DNA of 64,000 nt from an uncultured Maribacter sp. (GTDB lineage Bacteria > Bacteroidota > Bacteroidia > Flavobacteriales > Flavobacteriaceae), in contig CANNFY010000001.1 in the NCBI GenBank assembly GCA_947504045.1, positions 1,240,001 to 1,304,000 on the forward strand, in the 5' to 3' direction. The position numbers and the translations under genes were made by a program. Positions 31,965 to 40,710 of this stretch are shown here, piece after piece (position 1 is the first letter of the stretch; every line of letters starts with the position of its first letter). The notes beneath the pieces were generated by a model. That model saw nothing but the letters and a program-made list of their open reading frames with translations. It had not been told where the DNA came from and ran no database searches.

Positions 31965-34273
31965 TGAATCAGGATTATATAAAACCAGACAATTGGTCTA
32001 TTATAGAAGAAGGCTTTAATGCAGAAAGAGTAAAATCTTCAGAAAGTCTATTTAGTATTGGTAACGGTGCCATGGGGCAACGTGCAAATTTTGAAGAACA
32101 ATATACTGGTAGCACCTTTCAGGGGAGCTATATTGCTGGAGTATATTACCCAGATAAAACAAGAGTAGGTTGGTGGAAAAATGGGTATCCAGAATATTTT
32201 GCAAAAGTATTAAATGCTCCAAACTGGATAGGTATAAATGTGTTTATAAATAATGAACCATTAGACTTAAACACGTGTAAAGAAATTTCCAATTTTAAAA
32301 GGGAATTAAATATGCAAGAAGGGTGGTATAAAAGAAGCTTTAATGCCACACTTTCAAACACCGTTGAAATAGAAGTTACTATAATTAGATTTTTAAGCTT
32401 AGATATAGATGAGGTTGGTGCAATTTCGTATACTATAAAAGTAATAAACCAAAATGCTGTTGTAAAATATGAGCCATATTTAGACAGTGGTATTACAAAC
32501 GAAGATAGTAATTGGGATGATAAATTCTGGAATACAACAACTGTAAACACATTAAAAAATAGAGCTTTTATAGAGTCTCATACCATGAAAACTAATTTTC
32601 AGGTATGTACATTTATGCAGGCAAATGCAGTATATAAAGGCACAGAAATTAGTAGCACTAAAGGAGAAAGTTCTGAAACATTTATAAGTGTAGTTTTAGA
32701 ACAAGAGGTAGAAAAAGGAGAAGAAATTACACTATATAAGTTTGGCGGCTATACGGTCTCTACAAATCATGAAAGTGATAAACTGCAACAAGCTGCAAAT
32801 ATCGCATTAGACGAAGCTAGTACCCTTGGTTTTTATAAATTATTAGAAAAGCAGAAAAATGCTTGGGCTAGTATTTGGGAAATGAGTGATATTTCTATAC
32901 TAGGCGATGTAAAAGCGCAACAAGCCATTCGATTTAATATTTTTCAATTAAACCAAACGTATTTAGGAACAGATTCTAGGTTAAACATAGGTCCAAAAGG
33001 ATTTACCGGAGAAAAATATGGTGGTAGTACCTACTGGGATACCGAGGCTTATTGTATACCATTTTACATGGCAACAAAAGACCAACAAGTAGCAAGAAAA
33101 TTATTAAAATATAGATACAATCATTTAGAGAAAGCTATAGAAAATGCACAAAAATTAGGATTTGTAAAAGGTGCAGCGCTTTACCCAATGGTAACTATGA
33201 ATGGCGAAGAATGCCATAACGAGTGGGAAATTACTTTTGAAGAAATTCATAGAAACGGAGCCATAGCTTTTGCCATTTATAATTATTACAGATATACAGG
33301 AGACTATAGTTATATACCAGAAATGGGGCTAGAAGTATTAATTGGTATTGCCCGTTTTTGGAAACAAAGAGCAACCTATTCTTCGGCTAAAGAAAAATAT
33401 GTAATCCTAGGTGTTACTGGCCCTAATGAGTACGAGAATAATGTAAACAATAATTGGTATACTAACTATATTGCTAAATGGTGTTTAGAATTTACTGCAG
33501 CACAACTGCAAAAAGTAAAAGAAGAATATGCAGCGGAGTATACTAGAATTATAGATAAAACTGCAGTTTCAGATACAGAGATTAAAGATTGGAAAACGGT
33601 TGCCCAAAACATGTATTTTCCTTATTCAGAAGAACATAATGTATACTTACAACAAGATGGTTTTTTAGATAAAGAATTAATAAAAGTATCCGATTTAGAT
33701 ACATCGCAAAGACCAATAAATCAAAAATGGAGCTGGGACAGAATTTTGCGATCACCTTATATAAAACAAGCTGATATTTTACAAGGCTTTTATTTTTTTG
33801 AAGACCATTTTACCCAAAAAGAGCTAGAAAATCATTTCGATTTTTATGAGCCTTTTACAGTGCATGAATCTTCTTTATCTCCATGTGTACATAGTATACA
33901 AGCTGCTAAATTAGGAAGAATGGAGCAGGCATATAATTTTTACTTACGAACTTCTAGGTTAGATTTAGATGACTATAACAAAGAAGTAGAAGAAGGCTTA
34001 CATATTACCAGTATGGCTGGTACTTGGATGAGTATTGTAGAAGGTTTTGGAGGTATGCGTATACAGGAGAATACACTTTCATTTACGCCTCAAATTCCAG
34101 AACAATGGTCTTCATATTCTTTTAAATTAAACTTTAGAAATACCATTATTACAGTTACTGTAAATACAAAAGAAACAAGTTTTAGTATTCTTGGAAACCA
34201 AGAGGTAAATATACAGGTAAACCATAAAAAGGTATTGCTTATTCCAGGAGAAGTAGTAAAAGTTAGTAATTAG
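31964..34273 (+). CDS. Glycoside hydrolase family 65 phosphorylase (maltose phosphorylase-like)
   Basis: A 769-residue cytoplasmic enzyme. The N-terminal beta-sandwich (about 1-270) is followed by the (alpha/alpha)6 barrel. Key segments are YGGSTYWDTEAYCIPF (about 350), ECHNEWEITFEEIHRNG (about 415-430, containing the catalytic Glu of the family), GVTGPNEYENNVNNNW, and the phosphate-binding HESSLSPCVHS near 640. GH65 enzymes phosphorolyse maltose, trehalose, kojibiose or nigerose. With pgmB and GH13 beside it, maltose is the best guess. There is no signal peptide. It overlaps pgmB by one base and precedes the GH13 gene by nine. Confidence 0.87.
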   Translation: MNQDYIKPDNWSIIEEGFNAERVKSSESLFSIGNGAMGQRANFEEQYTGSTFQGSYIAGVYYPDKTRVGWWKNGYPEYFAKVLNAPNWIGINVFINNEPLDLNTCKEISNFKRELNMQEGWYKRSFNATLSNTVEIEVTIIRFLSLDIDEVGAISYTIKVINQNAVVKYEPYLDSGITNEDSNWDDKFWNTTTVNTLKNRAFIESHTMKTNFQVCTFMQANAVYKGTEISSTKGESSETFISVVLEQEVEKGEEITLYKFGGYTVSTNHESDKLQQAANIALDEASTLGFYKLLEKQKNAWASIWEMSDISILGDVKAQQAIRFNIFQLNQTYLGTDSRLNIGPKGFTGEKYGGSTYWDTEAYCIPFYMATKDQQVARKLLKYRYNHLEKAIENAQKLGFVKGAALYPMVTMNGEECHNEWEITFEEIHRNGAIAFAIYNYYRYTGDYSYIPEMGLEVLIGIARFWKQRATYSSAKEKYVILGVTGPNEYENNVNNNWYTNYIAKWCLEFTAAQLQKVKEEYAAEYTRIIDKTAVSDTEIKDWKTVAQNMYFPYSEEHNVYLQQDGFLDKELIKVSDLDTSQRPINQKWSWDRILRSPYIKQADILQGFYFFEDHFTQKELENHFDFYEPFTVHESSLSPCVHSIQAAKLGRMEQAYNFYLRTSRLDLDDYNKEVEEGLHITSMAGTWMSIVEGFGGMRIQENTLSFTPQIPEQWSSYSFKLNFRNTIITVTVNTKETSFSILGNQEVNIQVNHKKVLLIPGEVVKVSN

Positions 34274-34282
34274 TATAACCAC

Positions 34283-36061
34283 ATGACAAAAAAGAAAAAA
34301 GCATCAGTATATCAGGTTTTTACTAGGTTATTTGGAAATACAAATACCACCAATAAACCTTGGGGTACTATTGAAGAAAATGGAGTTGGAAAGTTTAATG
34401 ACTTTACTGTAAAAGCTTTAAAAAGTATAAAGGAATTAGGTGTTACGCATATATGGTATACAGGAGTACCACACCATGCGGTAATAAGAGATTATACAAA
34501 ATTTGGAATTTCTAATGATAGCCCAGAAGTTGTTAAAGGTAGAGCAGGTTCCCCGTATGCTGTTAAAGACTATTATAATGTAAATCCAGATTTAGCGGTT
34601 AATCCAGAAAATAGGCTGCAAGAATTTAAAGATCTAATAGAGCGTTCTCATAAAATAGGATTAGAAGTTATTATAGATATAGTTCCAAATCATGTAGCTC
34701 GTAAATACAAAGGAGAAACTAATCCAGACGGAATTGTAGATTTTGGTGCTAAGGATGATACTACGGTAGAATATAATAAAAATAATAACTTTTATTATAT
34801 ACCTGGAAAGGAGTACAAATCGCCAGATTGGAAAGACGGACTTTTACCTTTAGGAGGAAACCCAGAAGAAAAAATAGAACCTTTTAAAGAGGTTCCTGCT
34901 AAGTGGACAGGTAATGGCTCTCGTTTAGCACAGCCAAATATTAATGATTGGTATGAGACTGTAAAAATAAATTATGGAATACGACCAGATGGAATGTATG
35001 ATTTTGATACGTTACCCGAAGACTATTTTCATAAAAACTACGAAGAACATTATGCCTTTTGGAAAAGTAAAGAGGTGCCAAATTCTTGGATAAAGTTTAA
35101 AGATATTGCATTATACTGGCTAAATTTTGGTGTAGATGGTTTTAGGTATGATATGGCCGAAATGGTTCCGGTAGAGTTCTGGAGTTACCTAAACTCGCAC
35201 ATAAAAATGCAAAAAAACGATGCTTTTATAATGGCAGAAGTATATAATCCAGATTTGTATAGAGATTATATTTTTCTTGGTAAAATGGATTATTTATATG
35301 ATAAGGTAGAATTGTATGATAGCCTTAAGCATATTATGAAAGGATATGGATGGACAGATCATATAGCTGTAGTTCAAAACAATTTAAAAGATATTGAGCA
35401 TAATATGCTTCATTTTTTAGAAAACCATGATGAGCAACGCATAGCAAGTCCAGAATTTGTTGGTAAAGCAGAAATAGGAAAACCAGCCATGGTAGTTTCA
35501 GCAACATTAAGTACGTCACCAACTATGCTATATTTTGGGCAAGAAGTAGGAGAGCCTGCTGCAGAAAACGCAGGCTTTGGAAGTTCTTCTAGAACCTCAA
35601 TTTTTGATTATGTTGGAGTCCCAACTTTTCAAAGATGGGTAAATAATAAAAAGTTTGATGGAGGACAATCTAAAAAGGATGAAAAAGAATTAAGAGATTT
35701 TTATAAGAGGTTATTAAATGTTACTATAAAAAGTAGTGCATTAATGGGCTTTTACCAAGAAATTCATTTTTACAATAAAGAAACAACAAAGGGGTATGAT
35801 CATCGCTTGTTTTCGTTTGTACGTTGGGATAAGGAAGAGAAACTAATAATTATTTCTAATTTTGATGTTGAAAAAACCTATAATTTAGATTTAAAGTTGC
35901 CAGAAAGTATGGTAACATCATGGGGGTTAACAGATGACACATACGAGCTCGAAGAAAAATTATACGGAAAAATAAACCCACCCTTAGTAGTAAAAAATAA
36001 AGAAGGTCATATAAAAATAGATTTACTTCCGTTAGAATCTTTTATCTTTCAGCTTAAATAA
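34283..36061 (+). CDS. Intracellular GH13 alpha-amylase-family enzyme
   Basis: A 592-residue TIM-barrel glycosidase without a signal peptide (starts MTKKKKASVYQVFTRLFG). The conserved GH13 regions are DIVPNHVARK (region I), DGFRYDMAEMV (region II, nucleophile Asp about 288), IMAEVYN (region III, acid/base Glu about 316) and FLENHDEQR (region IV, Asp about 380). A C-terminal beta domain follows. It probably trims maltodextrins inside the cell to feed the phosphorylase. Exact specificity (neopullulanase, cyclomaltodextrinase or amylase) cannot be read off. Part of the pgmB-GH65-GH13 operon. Confidence 0.86.
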   Translation: MTKKKKASVYQVFTRLFGNTNTTNKPWGTIEENGVGKFNDFTVKALKSIKELGVTHIWYTGVPHHAVIRDYTKFGISNDSPEVVKGRAGSPYAVKDYYNVNPDLAVNPENRLQEFKDLIERSHKIGLEVIIDIVPNHVARKYKGETNPDGIVDFGAKDDTTVEYNKNNNFYYIPGKEYKSPDWKDGLLPLGGNPEEKIEPFKEVPAKWTGNGSRLAQPNINDWYETVKINYGIRPDGMYDFDTLPEDYFHKNYEEHYAFWKSKEVPNSWIKFKDIALYWLNFGVDGFRYDMAEMVPVEFWSYLNSHIKMQKNDAFIMAEVYNPDLYRDYIFLGKMDYLYDKVELYDSLKHIMKGYGWTDHIAVVQNNLKDIEHNMLHFLENHDEQRIASPEFVGKAEIGKPAMVVSATLSTSPTMLYFGQEVGEPAAENAGFGSSSRTSIFDYVGVPTFQRWVNNKKFDGGQSKKDEKELRDFYKRLLNVTIKSSALMGFYQEIHFYNKETTKGYDHRLFSFVRWDKEEKLIIISNFDVEKTYNLDLKLPESMVTSWGLTDDTYELEEKLYGKINPPLVVKNKEGHIKIDLLPLESFIFQLK

Positions 36062-36076
36062 GCAATATATAAACAG

Positions 36077-36820
36077 ATGTTAAAATATTGGTTTAGTCTT
36101 ATTTTATTATTTTCATTTAGCTGTATACCAATGAGCAAACCTATAGTAATTGGGCACCGTGGCGCCATGGGTCACGAAACGGAAAACACAATAACATCTA
36201 TCCAAAAAGCTCTAGATTTAGGAGTAGACATGATAGAGATTGATGTTTTTAAAATTAAAAGCGGAGAAATTGTAGTTTTTCATGATGATACTTTAGAAAG
36301 GCTAACCAATGGAGAAGGTAAAATAGAAGATTACACCTTAACAGAGCTTAATAAACTAACAGTTACAGGAAACCATAGCATTCCACTACTTACAAACGTT
36401 TTAGATGTTATAGATGGGCAAGTACCTTTAAATATAGAGCTTAAAGGAGCTAATACAGCCAAAGATGTTAATACTATTGTTTTAGAAAATGTAGAAGATA
36501 AAGAATGGGCATTAAACGACTTTATTATTTCTAGTTTTAATTGGAATGAGTTAAGAATAATGCGAGATACCAATAGTAATATTCGTATAGCGGTTTTAAC
36601 AGAAGAAAACCCTGTAGATGCAATTACCATAGCAAAGGAGTTACATGCAGAGGCAATTAACCCTAATTTTAAAATGCTATCCTTAGAAATTGCAAATACT
36701 ATAAGAGATGCCGGCTTTAAAATTTATACTTGGACCGTTAATAATCCGGATGAAATTATTTTGGCCAAAAAATGGGCAGTAGATGGCATAATTACGAACT
36801 TTCCAGAACGAGTTAACTAA
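36077..36820 (+). CDS. Glycerophosphodiester phosphodiesterase (lipoprotein)
   Basis: A 247-residue GDPD-family enzyme hydrolysing glycerophosphodiesters to glycerol 3-phosphate and an alcohol. A lipobox-like signal (LILLFSFSCIPM, Cys about residue 16) suggests membrane anchoring on the periplasmic side. Catalytic residues are visible in VIGHRGAMGHETENT (first His), MIEIDVF (metal Glu/Asp) and VVFHDDTLERLTNG (second His). The C-terminal YTWTVNNPDE and GIITNFPE are typical. It follows GH13 by 15 bases and overlaps the next gene by one, so it is part of the same transcript, although its chemistry is unrelated to the sugar genes. Confidence 0.87.
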   Translation: MLKYWFSLILLFSFSCIPMSKPIVIGHRGAMGHETENTITSIQKALDLGVDMIEIDVFKIKSGEIVVFHDDTLERLTNGEGKIEDYTLTELNKLTVTGNHSIPLLTNVLDVIDGQVPLNIELKGANTAKDVNTIVLENVEDKEWALNDFIISSFNWNELRIMRDTNSNIRIAVLTEENPVDAITIAKELHAEAINPNFKMLSLEIANTIRDAGFKIYTWTVNNPDEIILAKKWAVDGIITNFPERVN

Positions 36821-38094
36821 TGTTTGATGTTTTAGTAGCAGGCGGAGGAGCATCTGGCTTTTATGCAGCCATACATATTGCAGAAAAGAACCCTAATCTA
36901 AAAATAGGAATATTAGAAAAAGGGAAAGATGTTTTGTCTAAAGTAAAAATATCTGGTGGTGGTAGGTGTAATGTTACGCACGCAGAGTTTGACCCCAAAG
37001 AGATGTCAAAAAACTACCCAAGAGGGGAAAAAGAAATTTTAGGCCCTTTTCATAATTATTGTAGTGGTGATACAGTAGGCTTTTTTCATGAAAGAGGGGT
37101 TAATTTAAAAATAGAAGAAGACGGTAGAATGTTTCCAGAAACAAATAGCTCACAAACTATTATAGACTGTTTTTTAAAAGAAGTTACCAAACTTGGCATA
37201 AAAGTTATAACACAAAGTGCAATAAAAAATATAGAACCTTTGCCAGAGGAAAAGGGGTGGAAAATAATTTGTGTTAAAGGTGTTTTTGAGTGTAAAAAAG
37301 TATTAATTGCTACCGGCAGTAGCCCTAAAATATGGTCTATATTAGAAAAATTGGGGCACACTATTGTACCTCCAGTACCTTCTTTATTTACATTTAATAC
37401 TAAAGATAATCGTATTTCTAATATTCCTGGAGTAAGTACTTATGCAAAAGTAAAAGTATTACCAAAAAAAAAGACGGCAACAAAGGTTACAGTAGCCCTA
37501 AAAAGTGCTCCAAAACAAGAAGCAGTATTAGAGAGCGAAGGCCCAATATTAGTTACACACTGGGGATTGAGTGGCCCAGCAATTTTAAAATTATCTGCAT
37601 GGGGTGCAAACGTATTAAACAATTACAATTATAAATTTGATATTTTAGTTAATTGGTTACCAGATTTTCATAAAGGTGCCATAGTAGATTATTTAATGCA
37701 AATAAAAGAGGTAGAAGCAAAAAAAACTATTCTTAGAACAAAAGCAGTAGAGCTACCTCGTAGACTTTGGGTAAATCTTGTAAAAGCATCTGGTATAAAC
37801 GAAACTGTAAAGTGGGCAGATGTTACAAAGGCACAATTACAACTTTTAGCAAACCAATTAACCAATTGTAAAATAAGTATAGATGGTAAAAGTACTTTTA
37901 AAGAAGAATTTGTAACTGCTGGTGGAGTAGATTTAAAAGAAATAAATTTTAAAACCTATAAAAGTAAAAATTTGCCAAATTTATATTTTGCAGGGGAAGT
38001 TATTAATGTAGACGCTATAACCGGAGGATTTAATTTTCAAAACGCATGGACAAGTGGTTACCTTGCAGCACAAGGAATACTATCAGAATTATAA
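36820..38094 (+). CDS. HI0933-family FAD-dependent oxidoreductase
   Basis: A 424-residue flavoprotein of the HI0933/YhiN family (BaiN-like). The FAD-binding dinucleotide fold is VAGGGASGFYAAIHIAE at the N-terminus, followed by KVKISGGGRCNVTHAE, LIATGSSPKIWS, LVTHWGLSGPAIL and the closing FAGEVINVDAITGGFNFQ with GYLAA. The physiological substrate of the family is not established. The start overlaps the GDPD stop (TAATG), and a DUF1697 gene follows after seven bases. Cytoplasmic. Confidence 0.87.
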   Translation: MFDVLVAGGGASGFYAAIHIAEKNPNLKIGILEKGKDVLSKVKISGGGRCNVTHAEFDPKEMSKNYPRGEKEILGPFHNYCSGDTVGFFHERGVNLKIEEDGRMFPETNSSQTIIDCFLKEVTKLGIKVITQSAIKNIEPLPEEKGWKIICVKGVFECKKVLIATGSSPKIWSILEKLGHTIVPPVPSLFTFNTKDNRISNIPGVSTYAKVKVLPKKKTATKVTVALKSAPKQEAVLESEGPILVTHWGLSGPAILKLSAWGANVLNNYNYKFDILVNWLPDFHKGAIVDYLMQIKEVEAKKTILRTKAVELPRRLWVNLVKASGINETVKWADVTKAQLQLLANQLTNCKISIDGKSTFKEEFVTAGGVDLKEINFKTYKSKNLPNLYFAGEVINVDAITGGFNFQNAWTSGYLAAQGILSEL

Positions 38095-38101
38095 AAAGAA
38101 T

Positions 38102-38644
38102 ATGAAAACCTATATAGCTTTATTAAGAGGTATTAATGTAAGTGGCCAAAAGAAAATTAAAATGGCAGATTTACGTCTTCTTTTAGAAGAAAACGGTTTT
38201 AAAAATGTACAAACATATATTCAAAGCGGTAATATTATATTTTCTTCAACAGAAGAGAATAAGATTAAATTAGAAAATACAATAGCAGAAATAATTAAAA
38301 ATAAGTATGGTTTTGAGGTTCCTGTGGTGGTAAAAACAGGAAAACAAATACAAGCTATTCTTACAAATAATCCATACCAAAACCCCGAAGATATACAGAG
38401 TAATAAAATATACTTTGTACTACTAAAAAACGAAGCTACTGAAGAAAATAAAGCAATTTTAAACGCTATTTCTTTTGCAAATGAAACCCTAGAAATTACG
38501 CCTAACTGTGTTTATTTAAGATGCGCTCTAGGAGCAGGTAAAGCTAAGTGTACAAACAACCTTATAGAAAAAAAACTTAAAGTAACTGCAACAACTAGGA
38601 ATTATAAAACTATGGTAAAATTACAAGAAATGGCATTAGTTTAA
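38102..38644 (+). CDS. DUF1697 family protein
   Basis: A 180-residue protein of the DUF1697 family, recognised from MKTYIALLRGINVSGQKKIK, MADLRLLLEENGF and TYIQSGNIIFSS, with the C-terminal TTRNYKTMVKLQEM. The function is unknown. The ATG at 38102 was chosen because the conserved family start begins there; the longer frame would overlap the upstream gene by 41 bases. It is the last gene of the run beginning at pgmB. Its 3' end overlaps that of the convergent tspO-like gene by nine bases. Confidence 0.85.
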   Translation: MKTYIALLRGINVSGQKKIKMADLRLLLEENGFKNVQTYIQSGNIIFSSTEENKIKLENTIAEIIKNKYGFEVPVVVKTGKQIQAILTNNPYQNPEDIQSNKIYFVLLKNEATEENKAILNAISFANETLEITPNCVYLRCALGAGKAKCTNNLIEKKLKVTATTRNYKTMVKLQEMALV

Positions 38645-39109
38645 TTGCCATATGTTATAGTTTAAGATAGTAGCAAAACTTACCCAAATAATATAAGGTA
38701 TAAGCATGTAAGCTGCAGTTTTGTTTACAATTTTAAACCATTTAAAAGTAAATAAGAGCATAATTACTAAAGCAATAATAACAAAAAGAGCCCATAAAGG
38801 TTGTTTTAATCCAAAAAAAACAATGCTCCAAAGTGCGTTTAGTAATAATTGAAATCCAAAGTGATAAAGTGCAGTTTTTACCCATAAATGATAAAAGCCT
38901 TTTGCCCATACCAAACCAGCAGATATACCCATTAAAATATAAAGTATTGTCCAAACAGGAGCAAATAACCAGTTAGGAGGGTTAAAACTTGGCTTGTTTA
39001 ATGTAACATACCAATCGTTTACAGAACTTTGTGTAGCAAAGCTAGATAAAAAGCCAATTACAAGGCAAAGCGTTACACAAATAGTTATATATAATAGTTT
39101 TTTTTTCAT
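38636..39109 (-). CDS. TspO/MBR family membrane protein
   Basis: A 157-residue membrane protein with five predicted helices. Family marks are WYVTLNKPSFNPPNWLFAPVWTILY (WxxxxxPxxxPPxxxFxPVWxxLY), followed by LNALWSIVFFGLKQP and IPYIIWVSFATILNYNIW at the end. TspO proteins bind tetrapyrroles and in bacteria are linked to porphyrin and stress control; the exact role varies. Single gene, converging with DUF1697 and divergent from mvaD. Confidence 0.88.
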   Translation of the reverse strand: MKKKLLYITICVTLCLVIGFLSSFATQSSVNDWYVTLNKPSFNPPNWLFAPVWTILYILMGISAGLVWAKGFYHLWVKTALYHFGFQLLLNALWSIVFFGLKQPLWALFVIIALVIMLLFTFKWFKIVNKTAAYMLIPYIIWVSFATILNYNIWQLN

Positions 39110-39175
39110 TAGTAATTGGTTAAGTCTAAAATAGTAATTTATTTTAACTAGTATCTAATTTATAAGTGGTTAAAC

Positions 39176-39183
39176 TATCTTTG
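39176..39183 (+). promoter_or_regulatory. Minus-7 element upstream of mvaD
   Basis: TATCTTTG matches TAnnTTTG and lies 16 bases before the ATG at 39200. No clear minus-33 box. Confidence 0.42.
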
Positions 39184-39199
39184 TTAAAAAATAAAACGA

Positions 39200-40297
39200 A
39201 TGACTATACAAAACTTTATCCCTTCAGAGTATGTAAATGAAATAACGAAAGGAGAAGTAACTTGGAAATCTCCAAGTAATATAGCTTTAGTAAAATATTG
39301 GGGTAAAGAAGCTAATCAAATTCCGGCAAACCCATCTATTAGTTTTACTTTAAATACTTGTGCAACAACTACTAAGCTAACGTATGAAAAACTAAAAAAC
39401 ACGGCAAAAGATTTTTCTTTTGATTTATATTTTGAAGGAAAGCTGAAAGAAGATTTTAAACCAAAAATTATAACTTTCTTTGAAAGAATAGAAGCATATT
39501 CACCTTTTTTAAAAGACTATCATTTTATAATAGAAACATCTAATTCTTTTCCGCATAGTAGTGGTATAGCCTCTTCTGCTAGTGGTTTATCCGCTTTAGC
39601 ATTAGCACTTATGTCTTTAGAAAAAGAATTAAACCCAAATATAACAGAAGAGTATTTTAATAAAAAAGCCTCTTTTTTAGCAAGGCTAGGTTCTGGTAGT
39701 GCAGCACGTAGTATAGAAGGAGATGTAGTGCAATGGGGAAAACATAAGGAAACTAAAAATAGCTCTAATTTATACGCTATTAAATACCCTTACGAAGTAG
39801 ACAAGACATTTAAAAATTATCAGGACACCATTTTATTGGTAGATAAAGGACAAAAAGAGGTAAGTAGTACCGTTGGGCATAATTTAATGCATAATCATCC
39901 TTTTGCAAAAGAAAGATTTAAACAGGCGCATAAGAATTTAGATACTTTAAAAAGAGTTTTTAAAACAGGAGATTTAAAAAAGTTTATAGAAATAGTGGAG
40001 AGCGAGGCACTAACACTACACGCAATGATGCTGACAAGCTTGCCTTATTTTGTTTTAATGAAACCTAATACGCTAGAAATTATTAATAAAATATGGGCAT
40101 TTCGAAAAAGGACAAACAAAAATGTTTGTTTTACTCTAGACGCAGGAGCTAATGTTCATGTTTTGTATCCGGAGTTTGAAAAGGAAGAAACATTGCAGTT
40201 TATTAAAGATGAGTTAGTTGCATATTGCCAAAACGGACAGTATATTTGTGATCAAATAGGTTTTGGTGCGGCACAATTAATAGTTAAGAAGGAATAA
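39200..40297 (+). CDS. mvaD: Diphosphomevalonate decarboxylase
   Basis: A 365-residue GHMP-superfamily enzyme converting mevalonate 5-diphosphate to isopentenyl diphosphate with ATP, the last step of the mevalonate pathway. Marks are SNIALVKYWGKEANQIPANPSIS near the N-terminus, the ATP loop FPHSSGIASSASGLSALA (about 116-133), and RLGSGSAARSIEGD. FTLDAGANVHVLYP near the end is also conserved. In related genomes the mevalonate kinase gene usually follows directly; here a small four-helix-bundle gene intervenes, and the mvaD stop codon is part of a 14-bp repeat. Confidence 0.92.
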   Translation: MTIQNFIPSEYVNEITKGEVTWKSPSNIALVKYWGKEANQIPANPSISFTLNTCATTTKLTYEKLKNTAKDFSFDLYFEGKLKEDFKPKIITFFERIEAYSPFLKDYHFIIETSNSFPHSSGIASSASGLSALALALMSLEKELNPNITEEYFNKKASFLARLGSGSAARSIEGDVVQWGKHKETKNSSNLYAIKYPYEVDKTFKNYQDTILLVDKGQKEVSSTVGHNLMHNHPFAKERFKQAHKNLDTLKRVFKTGDLKKFIEIVESEALTLHAMMLTSLPYFVLMKPNTLEIINKIWAFRKRTNKNVCFTLDAGANVHVLYPEFEKEETLQFIKDELVAYCQNGQYICDQIGFGAAQLIVKKE

Positions 40298-40306
40298 TTA
40301 TTAATT
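40293..40306. repeat. 14-bp direct repeat, left copy
   Basis: AATAATTATTAATT, containing the mvaD stop codon (40295-40297). The identical sequence at 40670-40683 contains the stop codon of the next gene in the same position. Together they bracket the four-helix-bundle gene as a 377-bp unit. Confidence 0.6.
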
Positions 40307-40326
40307 AAAACGTTCGTTATTTGTTT

Positions 40327-40674
40327 ATGAAAGAAAACATAATCAAGAGTAAGAGCTTTAATTTTGCGGTAGATATTGTTTCTTTATATAAATCATTAGT
40401 AGCTCATAATAAAGAGTTTGTAATGTCTAAACAGTTACTCAAATCTGGCACCTCAATTGGAGCAAATATTAGAGAAGCTGAATTTGCAGTGAGCAAACCC
40501 GATTTTATTAATAAGATGACTATTAGCCTAAAAGAGGCAAATGAAACAGACTATTGGTTAGATTTGTTAAATAAAACGGCGTATATTAATGATGTGGATT
40601 ACAAAAGATATAAACATCAAATACAGGAGATATTGAAAATATTGGTAAGAATTGTAAGATCATCAAAACAATAA
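40327..40674 (+). CDS. Four-helix-bundle protein (23S rRNA intervening-sequence/Avd-like family)
   Basis: A 115-residue all-helical protein. MKENIIKSKSFNFAVDIV, SKQLLKSGTSIGANIREAE and DFINKMTISLKEANETDYWL are the hallmarks of the 23S rRNA intervening-sequence protein family, to which the Avd proteins of diversity-generating retroelements are structurally related. The family forms pentameric bundles; its cellular function is unclear. ATG 40327 was preferred over TTG 40321. The gene is not part of isoprenoid synthesis. It sits between mvaD and mevalonate kinase inside perfect 14-bp direct repeats, which suggests it was inserted. No reverse transcriptase or rRNA is near. Confidence 0.82.
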   Translation: MKENIIKSKSFNFAVDIVSLYKSLVAHNKEFVMSKQLLKSGTSIGANIREAEFAVSKPDFINKMTISLKEANETDYWLDLLNKTAYINDVDYKRYKHQIQEILKILVRIVRSSKQ

Positions 40675-40683
40675 TTATTAATT
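40670..40683. repeat. 14-bp direct repeat, right copy
   Basis: AATAATTATTAATT, identical to 40293-40306 and again beginning two bases before a TAA stop codon, here that of the four-helix-bundle gene. Confidence 0.6.
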
Positions 40684-40710
40684 TTTCATTACTAATTATA
40701 AATTAAAAAT

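Noticed and set aside
40327-40674. Diversity-generating retroelement (Avd accessory gene)
   Set aside because: No reverse transcriptase and no template/variable repeat pair are nearby; the gene fits the general four-helix-bundle family.
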